A stretch of DNA of 64,000 nt from Tretioscincus oriximinensis. Lineage: Eukaryota > Chordata > Lepidosauria > Squamata > Gymnophthalmidae. The stretch's first letter is position 1. Every line of letters starts with the position of its first letter. Below the pieces are notes generated by a model that saw only the letters and a program-made list of their open reading frames with translations, was not told where the DNA came from and ran no database searches. The position numbers were made by a program, and so were the translations under genes. The DNA lies in contig JAJVDF010000001.1 in assembly GCA_022410635.1 (NCBI GenBank), forward strand, positions 14,390,934 through 14,454,933. Reading direction: 5' to 3'. Shown piece after piece: positions 32,750 to 45,900 of this stretch.

Positions 32750-32830
32750 TTAAGAAGAAGAAGAAGAACTCAAAGCGGCTTACAAGGATATATTTTGCCC
32801 GAAGGCTCACATTCTATCTTCCCCACCAGG
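32750..32830 (-). mobile_element. SINE 3' end, antisense
   Basis: AAGAAGAAGAAGAACTCAAA then GCGGCTTACAAGG is the inverse of the tail seen at 4950-5001. Confidence 0.65.
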
Positions 32831-32839
32831 ATCTATCAT

Positions 32840-33865
32840 GTGTTTTCCTAGCACACTGCATGCATTATATCATTTACCATCCCAACTTCTTGAGGGCTCT
32901 TTTAGAGTGTTTCTTACATCCCTTTCTGGCTCTTAGCCAACATCACTCTAGGTTACACCTCTTTGACTAATTATACTGATCTTTACTTATATGGATCTGT
33001 CCCAACCCCCTTCATGCATCTCATGAAATAGGTTTAGTTTAAAAAGCTAATACTACCAACCTCTTTCCTTCTGTTAGTACGATATAAGGTGCTACTAAAC
33101 TCTCTCTCTTGTGTTAACGGCCAGAGAACTTATTTTAGAAGTGCATTGTTCGGCCATCGTGTGGATTAAGACATTTTACACATGGATATCACCATCTCTT
33201 AGGTTGCTTTTAAGTCATTTTTTAAAAAATGTGTACAGAAGGCAACAAATTGTGGAGAACCAATTTCAAAAACAACCAGAAACAAAACTACCCTTCCCTT
33301 TATTGTGCCTTAAGACCAAGAGAGCTTTCCTGGAAGGTGCTTTCCTTGCAGCTCACAGTCAAAGGGGGACTGCGGGGACCAAATGCGGTACAACTTACAG
33401 ATTGTAACGAACAGCAGGTAGCACACTTAGCTGGTCTGCAGGAATCTTCTTGTGCAGTGGGGAAAAGGCACTGTCCTCTGTTCTGGTGCTTCCCATCTAC
33501 AGGGTCCCCCATCTGTTGGGAGTAGGTAGGTAAGTAAGTAGAAGCTCTTCCTGCTTCTACTGAAAGAGCTCGTGAGCTTTCTTTCAAGGCAGGCTGGCGA
33601 ACTGGCTTTCAATGGCAGGAAGGAGGGACTTCCAGCTGTACTCTGCTTCACCGGCCTCCACTCCTGCTCAGTATCATGTTACAATTGTACTTTGCCTTCT
33701 TCCTTTGAGAAGACTACACATTTCTTCCTCCTGCACATTTGCAGGGACGTTTCAGAGTCCAAAGAGTTCTGAGAAAGCTCTCCACCTCCATAGAAGGCTT
33801 CTTGGCTTTTGCTTGGTTTTCTTACAGGCCTGGCCTGTGCCTGAGCAACCTGCACCCTTCCTGGT
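32840..33865 (-). other. Probable CAX 3' UTR and intergenic spacer
   Basis: This is the tail-to-tail spacer between KLHDC10 and the CAX gene. A minus-strand AATAAA at 33304-33299 lies ~560 bases past the CAX stop and is a reasonable poly(A) signal. The many short frames here look like chance. Confidence 0.4.
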
Positions 33866-33939
33866 TCAACAGCCGGCAGGCGAAGGGGCAAAGTAATACA
33901 CTGCCAGGAGAATGAAGTATACCATCACCAGCACAGTGC
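33866..33939 (-). CDS. CAX antiporter last coding exon and stop
   Basis: It encodes (G)[19 protein letters not shown] then PAGC and TGA at 33868-33866. It is the final membrane span with the common YYFAP end. Acceptor CTCCTCCCCAG. Confidence 0.95.
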
Positions 33940-36900
33940 CTGGGGAGGAGAAAGAAGAGTGAAATGGAATACAGGAATTCATACGTAAGCAGCTCATCTC
34001 AAATTTTCCAATAGAATACTACTTGCCAGCCTATGGTAGCTCTTCTTCAACAACTGGAACAGTAAAAATAGTACATCCATATGCATACTCATAAGAACCT
34101 AAGAAGAGCCATACTGGATCAGGCCACAGCCCATCAAGTCCAGCGTTCTGTGTCACACAGAGGCCCACCAGATGCACCTGGGCAGCCTGAACAAAGGAAA
34201 GCAAAATATGCTCCTGTTCATGACTCCCTGCAAATGGTATTTCAAGAGTCCTGCCTGTTGCTCCATCCGGGAGCCGACATCCAGACAACTATCCTAGTAT
34301 CCATTTATACCCTTAGTGTCCATAAACCTGTCTAGTCCTGTCTTGAAACTATCCAAGCTGTTAGCTACCACTACCTCTTCAGGAAGTAAATTCCACAGGC
34401 CGATGACCCTCTGGGTGAAAAAATACTTTCCTTTGTCTGTTCTCACTTTTCTACCCAACAGTTTTAAGGAGTGCCCTCTGGTCCTTGTGTTGTGTGATAG
34501 AGAAAACATTTTTTCTCTGTTCACCCTGTCGATCCCATGCATGATTTTGTACACTTCAATCAGATCACCCCTCAAACGTCTCCTTTCAAGGCTGAAGAGG
34601 CCCAGACGTTGCAGCCTTGCTTCGTAAGGGAGGTGCTCCAGACCCTTGATCATTTTTGTTGCCCTTTTCTGCACCTTCTCCAGTTCCAAAATATCCCTCT
34701 TGAGATGTGGCGACCAGAATTGAACACAGTATTCCAAATGTGGCCTCACCACAGATTTATAAAGCAGCTGTTGAACAGGCAAAGGCTATTCAATAGAGTC
34801 AGGCCCTCTATTGAGGAATTTTGTGGAAGAAGCTCGTTCTCTATGGTGGTCCCCACAATAAGCATATTTAAAAACAAAACTATCCTGCCTCCCAGGCAAG
34901 ATTGCTTTCAGGAATTAGAAGTCAAAGGCCTAAGTGGGCAGATATATTTTGACTAGGCACAGGAAGCCATACAGATTTTACTTTTTCTGGGTTTGTTTAA
35001 CTGATTTTATTGTCTTGTGACTACAGTAACGGCACTAGGGAAATTAGTAATTTTAATGTGCACAAGGGAAAGACTGTTTTTAATGTTTAAATTTATTGAA
35101 ACAAAAACATACAATTATAACAATAGTGAAGTACAAGGGAAAGATTTCTAACAAGATGGAGTGCCTGCCTTCTATAATATGACTAATCTTAGGGTGGAAA
35201 ATTATGCTTGGTATAGCTGATGGAAATAAGACAAAAAAGGCTGTTCTACAGCCACACACAGACTTTTTTAACAAGTGGAACTTGAGATAAATCCTTGTCT
35301 TCTGTAGCAAGCAGATAGGACCTGAGCCTCACATTACAACTGCCACAATAAACAGGATGACAGACTTCAATTGGTAAGTTCTTTGAGAGCACAAAAACTC
35401 ACTAGAGAAATGGTTACTGATTCTTTATGGAGATCATAATTCACTTTATTTACAGCTGAAAGTATGCATTTCTGAATTAAAAAACTTAAAAGTCTTTGTA
35501 ACGATAAACAGCTCCAGCAAAATTGGGGGGAAATAACAGGAAATCTGGGCTGAAGAGTAGCCACTAGAAGAAGGAGTTGGAAAAAAGATTTTCTTTGAGA
35601 TGCCCAGAAGCAATTGGGAGACAGGATACTGCCTTAGATGGGCTGTGGCCTGATAATTGGGGACACCTTTTAATCAACAAAGGACAGTATATCAATGGAG
35701 AAACAGACAGGGATACCTCTAAAAATCCACGTGTAAGGAGCTCAGAATCCAACTGAAGGTTTTGCCTTCATCTTTGTAGATGCTCAGAAACGACTGTTAA
35801 GCAACTGTGTGAGACTGGATGCTGGCTGACCCAGTAAAGCCCCTCTTATGTCTTTAAAGTACCAGATGACATTTCTCATCCAGGCAGNAAATTCTTTTAG
35901 CAAGAACACCTCACTGCTGATAAAAATTGTACTACCCAAGATGCACTTACAAGGTTCATCAGTTCACACACATCACTTGTTCAAACGTAAAGACCATGTT
36001 TGTGTGAACAAGCATTTGACCTTGTTTTCAATGGGCAAAAAGAGCTATGCACACAAAGATAAAACAACTTGGCAATTCCAAGCTCCCCTTTGCATGCCAA
36101 AACTGCTAAGAAATAGGTGATTGGCACAAAAACTGCAGGGGGGATTCTCTTTTCCTTATCAGCTTATGGACCATTTCTTCTGCCTCTGTGGAACTGCAAT
36201 CCCATAGTTCGTCAGATGATTGCTTATATGCGGAAGTAGGATACCTCAAGATTGTCAGGGATTTCAAGTAGCCGTCTCCTCCTCCTTTGCTCCTCTGATA
36301 CAAATGCCAGTTCACACAAACTTAACAAGGGTGGTCAAATGCTTGCTGAGAAAGACTTAAAAAGTAATCCTGCCGGAATAGCTGAATTGGCAATTTAATC
36401 AATACCTATTACAATCTCTCCCCTCCCCCCCCATTAGTTCCGAGAAAGAAAACGACCCACGTTAAAATTNNTTACAAGATAATNAAACCTATTGTTGGAA
36501 AAACTATAGGAAGCTGTAGAAAACTTTTCTTTGTAATATATTTTTCACTTTTTATGAAATATTAAATGTGGAGGGAAAAAAGGACAGGATGGGGCAAATC
36601 AATCATCCACATTCATCTTATGTATCTTCCTTCCTTTTTCCCATACCTTATTTGACTTTCTCTAATAAGCTTTTTCCATTTGCCAAATTATCCAAAACTT
36701 CTCCCTTTAAACTAGCCCCTTTCTTTTCACTCAACATTTCTTAAAGGAGCCACACTTACTTTTCTCACATTCAATACTGTCCATCTCAGCAGCACAAAGC
36801 TGATTTCGCTTGGCCCTCGCTCATGGTAATCATTAGGCAGTTTGGCAACAGTGTGTCGCCTTGAACAAGTCAGCCTTTTATTATATTAGAAACTAATTGC

Positions 36901-39900
36901 TGGGAACAAAGGACGAACTATTTTTATATTCTTGCAACAACAAACGAAGTGCTTCCTTCTCTTTTTGGAAAGGGGGAAGTTCAAAATCTAGGGGTGAAAA
37001 AAAGTGTTGGTGGACTTTAGCAATGTTAAATGCTCAGCAGTTCTTCCCCTAAGGGGCTTAATGTAGCTGAGGCTGCTGCTTCTGTGGTCCTGCCAAACTA
37101 GAACTGAAGCTGCAAAGCCTCAATTTAGTAACAATCTGGTCCAGTTGCTTTGAGCAGCAAAGGAATATTTTGTAAACTTTTCCACTATTCACTTTTGCTC
37201 ACGATGTTTCCATGTCTATATCCATTCTTGCACTTTTGTAATTCCTGACATCTGCATAGTTCCCTTTATTAGTCCTTTAATCTTAACTTGCAACCCCTCT
37301 TTATGCCCTTAGGGTAATTATGTTGCAAACGACTTTGATCTTTGCAAAGCCAGAATAAAAGCAGCCATTGCGTTACCTTGGAAGTAATCACACTTGCCGT
37401 CCATAAAGATGTAATTCATGAGGACCACACTGAAAATGCTGGCATAGACATGAAGATCACTGAAGACCAGGATGAAGTCCGTAGGCTATAGAGGATGGGC
37501 AGGGAACAGAAAGTGAGCACATGGGTTGCAATTGGAATCTTCGGTATTGAAAAAGGCATTTAAGAAGTGACTGNTGGACAATAATATTAATAATAATAAT
37601 TCTAGCGCTATGTTCTTAAAATCATACATGGGGTGGAAAAGAGGGATAGAGAAAAGTAGTTTTAAGAATGCCACCAACATTGCAGGCTTAATAAGATTTT
37701 CCCCCTCTATTGCATCACACTAAGTCCAGGGGCCTNCTGTGATGATGATTGGCAAGGGAAGTTAAGACAGCTCTTCTAATTAACAAATCAGCTTAAAAGT
37801 TTCTGCTGCTTTTAGAATGTATCTTTCATTGCTTCCAGCCAGGGTGACCAGAAGAGAGGCTGATGGGAATTGTACAGGTAACAGGCAATGTGTGCTTGGT
37901 GGATATGGAATAGGGCGGAATCTTCGGCTGCCTCATCTCTTTACTTACATAGAACACTGTGAAAAGCACAACCAGTGGTATCTGTAGCATGCAGACCTGA
38001 ACGGCGATGCAGTTCCCGATTTCAATGCTAGGGGGGGAAAAGGATTTATGTGAAAGAGAACATGGGTAATCAAAATTCCCTGGCCTTTCTAGAAAGTTTA
38101 TTTTTTGTCTTTCTCATTNAAAATAATTAGGTGCATACAGAGAATGCCTGTCTGCTTAAATCTTCACTTTTTAATGACTTTTGTTCAAGGAGTGTAAAGT
38201 GATGAAGCTCTAGATTTCTTTTCCTCATATTATTATTATTATTCTTATAACCATGGTGTGAGACGTAGGCTAGTTGGTTGTGGGAGGCAAAGCTTAGCCA
38301 AAGTCANCCCACAAGCCTGCATTGCCAAAGCAAGGATTTGAACCCGCTTGGGATGTGCTGTTCCACTTGCTCTCACTTAATANGCAAGACACTCAAATCC
38401 TGCCTCAGATGGACCCACCTCAAGCTGAGGTTGTTCTGCAAGGCAAATTGAATCCCGTTGACAATCTCAGGCAGCTCTGGTACCATTGCAAGGACCGTCA
38501 CACCAATGAAATACTGAAGGGNAGACAAAGAAAGAAAGAAACTACTGTGGCAGCCTAGAACTAACAAAGAAAACTAACTATTGGCATCAGGTGCAATTTT
38601 GTTCATTCAGTAGGACTCACACCTGCAACACAATAGAACCAATCCTAAAAAACTAACTTAAGCCTTCTGATACAAACTACAATTCCCATCATTCCTTGCC
38701 TTTGGCACACTACTTAAGGCTTATGGGAGTTATAATTCAGCATGTTCCTGAATTATTAAATGACCCAGCCATCACAAAGATCCCCTTATACGTTGAGACC
38801 CTAGAACTGCCCCTTAGAACAGGCCTCCCCCACAGCCCAAGAGTGTTTCTCCTGGAGTTCCAGCAACTATGTCCTGCTCTCAGCTGCCCCCACAACCTTT
38901 CCTCACTTGAGAGACAGGTGAGTTGTTCAGGATTGGGCTGATGTGTTCTGTGGCGAGGTCAGCACAGGCGGACATGCAGAGTGTGGCAACCAGAAGGATG
39001 ACCATGGCTCTCCAGCGGGACCAGTGGACTACGGCGCTGTGATGGTGACCAGGCACTAAGGAAAGAGTGCAACAGTTTTAGCCTCAAAGTACGGCATTTT
39101 GCTCGTTAATCTATTTTTAAAAAATGCTTATCTTGCCCTTCATCAAAGGATGCCAGGGCAAGTGATAATTATAGAAAGATAAACTATTCAAACATATTTA
39201 AAATATAACCCTCCATCCACTCTAAAAGGACAACATTCTAAGGAAGCTTAGTATCAGTGTCCTGGTTGAAAAAGGATGTTTTAAACAGGTGCCCCAAACC
39301 ATATCATGTAAGTGTGGCGTCCTCCATTTTAGAGATTTGTGTTTCTTTTATAAACTTACCAGATATCCCAGAGGGAGGGGGGAAGAGCAGGCCTGGGCAG
39401 GGGCGTGGCTTCCTGAGTCCCTGTTTGGGAGGGGGCATGGCTGGAGGAGCCAGCCAATGGGGCCTCAAATAGCTGGCTGGTCAGCAGTTAAAAGGGAAGC
39501 TGACCAGGGGTAGGGGCCTTTCTGTCGAGTAAGACTTGTGGTGTAGAAAGTGGACAGAGGGGTCCAGTTCTGATCTGCCTCAGAGGGAGGGGGTGGAAGT
39601 GTATGGTGGCCTGGAAGAGTCACAGTTCAGGCTTGACTTGGGGCTAAAACAAATAAACAGACATTGTGTCTGTCTCTAAGTTCTGGAAACAAAGGTTGCT
39701 CTTGCTTGGAATTTNAGCTTGAGTTAGGCTTAATTTATAAAAGCCGAAGCTTTATTATTATCTTTATTTCTATTTCTTATTTGTTAACAATAAACTTGTT
39801 ATTTGTTTCAATTCAAAGATCTCTTTTGTTTATGCAACAACACTAAATAAGCAGGCTACTGGTGGGGGCTGGGAATAAAGCCCCATCATTGAGGTAAACA

Positions 39901-42900
39901 CAGAGGCCCTGTGTAGGCCTGAGGATATTGCTGTTGCTCCAATCAGTCGTGGGTGCTGGATTGGGCAACATGGAGGATATTGTGGCACCCCTAGCTGGGA
40001 GGGTCATTAATCGTGGGGCCCTCAAGTAGGGGCCGCCACAGTAAGTGGTGAACCTCCAGAGGAATGCTGTTTCAGGATCTTAGGATCACCACAGAGAAGG
40101 CTCTCATCTCAGGGAACAGTCGAACAATTACAAAGCACTGGAACAGAACCAGAACTTTCGATTCAAGATTAAATAGGTGAGGAGGAATTTTTTAAAATAT
40201 TGATCTGTCCATGCCTTAAGATTTGTAATGGGGCTCTACCACTTGTTCCATTATCTTTGGTTAAAAAAGCACTGGCCTACTAAGTGGTTGTCCCCAAAGT
40301 ATGGAACCATCTTCCCCTGTTCCAGGCACCTTCACTTCACGTATTCAGGAGACCAGTGTAGACATATGATCTTCAGGTACAGAGCAGAATTCAAATGCAA
40401 ACAAATAAATACTGAAGACTGGTCCAAGGGCAGCCAAAGAGAATTTCCACTCCCCACCAGCATTAGCTTTCATGCTGACATTGGTGGCAACTTACTGTGG
40501 CAATCGCTGATGTGAATATCATAGATGTGGGAGTGAGTTTTCAACGTAAAGACAAGACCGATGATATAGGCCGCCGGAAGCAATAACGAGACTGTATACA
40601 CCAAAGGTCTGTGGGGCAGAAAAAGTTGCAAGTGTAAAAGGAAACACCCAGAAGGATTTCTGTTCCTTTGCCTGCCTAGCTGCTGGGACTGAAGGCCCTT
40701 TAAACAGAAGTGCTTAATTCAAAATCAAATAACTACCAATCATTTGAAACAAAAAAGGTTTTAAAAAAATTACAGATATCAAAAGGGAGCAGGGTTTGAT
40801 TATTTTTCTGTGTACAAGGCCATAAGAAATCNCCCACTGGATTAGAACAATAACCCATCTATTTCAGCTGCCACTTCTCCCTGTGGTCAACTAGCTGTCC
40901 AAGGAAGGTCACCAGCAGGACTGGCGCACACAGCTTGCTCATTTCACAATCACCCAGCACATGGCCTTGGGGGCAGGGCATCTTCTGTAGCCAAGAACTT
41001 CCCCATCAGTCACAGCCTGCTCAGAATTTTAGCTGTTGCATTTTATATTCCATAGGACAGTTATTGCTTATCCATGAAAGGAACTGCCCTTTATTCCATA
41101 ATTATTAAAAGCGTCATTAAATGTATTTTTTTAATCCAAGTAGANGGAGAAAACGTGTCCCCAGTGCTGTATTATGGGTGCTGCTTATTTCACATGCTTC
41201 ATGCACAGAACTGCAGTAGAAAAATCAATTGGCAATAGCTGCTAAGGGAAGAACAAATGCTACATTAAGGTTCCATATGTACAACTCAAACCAAGACTTT
41301 CATGCAAATCTTCCCATGATCAGAAGTGATTAAAAAAGCCAAATCTGAAGCCAGAAAGTGGTTAAACACACACACACACAAGCAAAATAAGAAAGACAGG
41401 AAAAGCAGCTAACTATTCCTTCCACCAGATTACAATCCCCTCTCCAGAACAACGGCTAGGAGATACTCACTCGACATGGCTGTAGTAGAGAGTACCATTG
41501 TTCTCCATCTACCAAAAAACAATAGAAACTTCAGATCTGGCTGTTGTCAGAATTCAGAAAAAGAGGTCAATGTTTTTGATGTATCTAAAGCTCATTACTA
41601 CTCTTTGACTTCCTAGGCAACACTGTGAGAGGCGAACATGGCACTAAATAGGGCTCCACCTGGTTGGCTTGAATCCCGGAGCCAAAAGAAGCCAAAAGGG
41701 TTCAACTCACGAGGTCAAAGTGGCAGTTGTGGCAAATATAGTGCCCAGATGGTTCGTGGGTGACATTCTGGCACTCCCCACAGACGAGTCTTCCATACAC
41801 TTTGGAGAAAAGGGTCGGAGCAAAAACACCTGGCAGAAAGGTTGGGTGGAAGCAAGAGAAAGGGACAGGGTCACCATGGGGCTGCCCTTGAAGATGGTTT
41901 GAAAAAGGCAGCTGGTGCAGACCACAGCAGCTAGACTGCTGACTGGAATGACTGGATGGATGGACATATTGCTGGTTTTGAAAGAGTTGCATTGGCAGCT
42001 TATTTGTTACCAAGCCCAATCCAAGGTGGTAACCTTAATTTATAAGGTCTTAAATGGCTTGGGTCTCAAATATGTATAGAAAATCCTTCTCTCATACTGA
42101 TCTTAAGATTTGTAAGGGAGGCCCTTCTAGGTGTATCATCACTTAATAGCAAAGGGAATGGGAACCTGGGTTGGAACCCTCCAATGGTAACCCCCAAACT
42201 ATTTCCTTCACTGAGGTGTGTCAGGGATCTTCAATGTAAATATTCACGAGATATTTACCCTGATCCTTGAAGAAATGACCTTCCTCTCCTCACTCTCAGC
42301 ATGTCTATTTTGTATTTTGATTTTATTCTTGTGATCCACCATGAGTGGCGAAGAACAAATAAATAGATTTATTAGCCCACAAGTAAGGACGTGATTTAAA
42401 TGTAATAGCAAAGCTGAATGCGGATAAATGAGAGGTGTCCCAAGACAGAACTATAGCAGCCTTCCCATTGGAACCACATGAAAACTAATTTCCTACTTGC
42501 AGTTATCCTCATTGTGGGGGCAGAGGAGGAAAAACTGAAGAGGATGCCGTAAGCATTGTCCTGCATGTATTGCCTCTGCTGATCAAGCAAACGCACATGG
42601 AAATCGGGAAACATCGTTCCTTGAAACTAGCATGCTTCATCAGAAACTCATAACTATAATTTTATCTTCCAGCCGCAAGATACTACAGCTGAATAACAAC
42701 TGCCTACAATCCCTGATCAGATGGCTAATTGTGGCTTATTCTATATGACCCACGAACATGTCCCAAACAATCATAGGGGCGGCCTCCAGATAAGAGGAAA
42801 AAAGGAAAGNTTGTTTACGTCTCTTAACACACCTTCTAGATGGTGGGGAAACATTTCTTGCTTGGCTGGGTTAATAACAAAGCAAACTTTTCTGCATATT

Positions 42901-45900
42901 TCGATGGTGTCTGCAAGCACCCATACATGCACAGTATGCAATTCTGCCTCCAGTTTCAATTCTGTGCTACTCAGAGCTACTACTTGGTACCAAGTAACCT
43001 GCAAGTCAAGTTTTCAAGCCATATCACTACACCAGAAAAATCCACCGTGAGAATTAGATTTCCCCCGGAACAGAGGACTATAGGATTTCGTTCTTATTTC
43101 TTGGGGTTATGCTACTGTTTCTACAGATATATAACCTCAAAATAATCCAATTTTTAGCCCCAGGTATAATCTTTGCAAATATAATAGCTTCTTTTAGTCA
43201 TGATCAGAAGCACCAATATACAGAATTGTACAGCAATAAACCGCAAAGACCTTTACACAGCACAATTTTAAGGCAAACCATCTAATAAGGAAGTAGACAC
43301 CCCCTCCTCTCCTCATCCTGACTCTCCCTGTATCCTCCTTACCTCCCACAGACAGGAAGAGGAGAGCTGAGCTGACGCCAGCTGAGCGGCTGTTGAATCT
43401 TTGCTCTTGGTGCCGGAGGCCGCCAATCACCATGCAGAGACCCTAAAAGGGAAAGGGCAACTGGACTAAGAATGTGTTTGAATTTCACCAGGCTCCTGTT
43501 GGCTTGTCATGCTGTAGCCACAAATCTCTCAGGTTTGGGGAACTGAAATGACATCAGGAATTCCTGTGATCCTTCAAGACTGGAATGACGAATCTTGGAT
43601 TGACTCTGTTTGGCATGGCTCCTGCTAGGTCTGACAGGAGTCACTATGGGAATGATGGCATCAGGGTGAACAATACCGGGCACAATTAGCACACAGGTAT
43701 GTAATGGGTGCCAAAGATAAGGGTCCTAGTCTATCTGTAGAGGCATTTTCACTAAACGGAACTCTCCTGACTCTAGTGCGTTTTTCGGAGGCTGTTCTTC
43801 ACAGGTGCTCCCTTGCTGCATTTTTGTCACTCTGAAGCTGGAGAAGGTGCTGTGGGCCGAGAATATGTCTGTTACTCAGATCTTCATTGGGCTTTGACAC
43901 CGGGAACCAGCTCATTTCTAAATGACATGGTAATTTTTGCAACAATATCCAATATTTTAAGAGACACCTACTATTACATCCTTTGCATGATTGGTACTTG
44001 GTTTCCTGTCCAACCACAATTTTAAGACCTTATTGTTTTACAGGGTCTTTTGTGTGTTATTAACTCTAAGAGACATGGGAATTGCACCCTAAACAGGAAC
44101 TAGGTTGATGTGGAACTGGTGATTGCTGGCATGCCCTGCTAGCTGTGGCTGATGGGAATTTAGTTCCGTGTCATCTGGAGGCAGAAACAGCCACCAGTTA
44201 AGCAGGAATATATTTGCAGAAGGAAGAAAGTCAACAAACTCACAGGGATAAACAGCACACAGCCCAAGAGGGTCCCTGTCAGAGCTGACTTGACAATTTC
44301 CTCATAGCATTTGTTCTTCTCCCGAGCACCTTTGATGAGAGCCGTGATGTAGAAGGTCAATTCAGTGATGGAGCCAAATGTAGCATTGACCACAGCCCCC
44401 ACGGCAAAGTTGCTCTGGGCAGAAATACTGAGGAAGCAAAAGAGAACAGGTTAGAGGCACAAGTGTCATCATCCCAATGGAGCTTAAACACAAGTCCAAA
44501 GCCCCTTTCCTTAGAGATGGTGCATAAGAAACTAAGAGGAAGCACTGTTGGATGAGGCCACAGTCTCCAGCCTTCTGTTTCACAGAGTGGNTCATCAATT
44601 GCTTTTGAGCAGAAAAAAAAGAAAGGAAAAAGCTTTATTTGCTCTTGTCTCCATGCAAATGGCCTTTAGAAGGCACCCTGCCCACCTCTTCGAGGAATAA
44701 ATTCTAGTAAACGTTGATACACTTGTTCTCTAAATACCATTTGCAGGGAGTCAAGAGTAGGACACGGTTTTGCCTTCTTTCTCTGCTTGAGATGTTCAGA
44801 AGCAATTTGTGCTCATTGTGTGAGACAGGATGCTAGACTAGGTGGTCTGTTCCAGTAGAACTCCTTTTATTTTCTCATCTTAAAAAATAAAGAATAACAT
44901 TTTGAGATCTTATGATCAACATACAAGTAAGAGGGCTCTTACCTGGCAATCGCCATGCCTATGTAGTACGAAAGTGGCATTATGGACAGCAAAGCCAAGG
45001 TGAACTTTACCACAGAGCTGGTGTAGTGATTATGTTTATCTGCATAGCCGAGAATTAGAGTCACAGCGACAAGAGGCAGCAGATCTGGTGACAAGCGTTT
45101 AAGGGAAGCATCTGTACGTATTTTGTAAAAATTCTCTTAAATTTAGCATTGCAGGTTTTAACAACACCTGATTCTATTAATAGATAAAGAAAGTAAATCT
45201 ACATAGTGCTTAAAATTCTGTAGATCAACAGGGGCTTATCCTGGAGGCCAAAGTATACAAGGAAAACACTTGATGTGGAGATTTCAAGGATTGACGTTAA
45301 GAATCTACATTCTGTCTCTCACCAAAACTGCTCATGGTGGGTCACAACTATAAAAAAAAACCTAATGTTTAAAAATATATTTAAAACAGAACTCTTCTTC
45401 CCTCACTGGCAGGGCATCACCCACAAGTATGTAAGCATCAACCTGGATGAAGAGACAAGTTTTAACCAGATATAAAAACGATATAACGTAAGCGTCTGCT
45501 GAACATCCAGAGGAAGTCTGTTCTAGAGCAAGTGAGGTCACCACAGAAAAGACCCTCATGGGCTCCCTTTCCCTTTTCCTGCGAAAGAGGAAAAACTATA
45601 TGAAAGCCCTCTGCTTAGAATCTTAATATTAAGGCACATTTATATGGGAAAAGGAGCTCCTTCAGATATCTATCCAAAAAGTCCAAGGAATGTATAGGAA
45701 ATACCACAAGCCAGGAGCAGAGGGGGATGCCTTCTGTACAGTCAGTTGCTAGCAACACTTGATAATCTCTTTATTTCTAGTCTCCTTAACTGTACACAGG
45801 TGGGACTGTGGGTGGGAGTCTGACAGTTCACATTTCTCAATCAACTTTGTTGAGCATTGCAAATACTTCTGATCTTGGCATCAATCAGCAATCTAATTAC

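Noticed and set aside
34294..34782. 162-codon minus-strand open frame as a host gene
   Set aside because: It is the CR1 reverse transcriptase C-terminus followed by the CR1 3' UTR.
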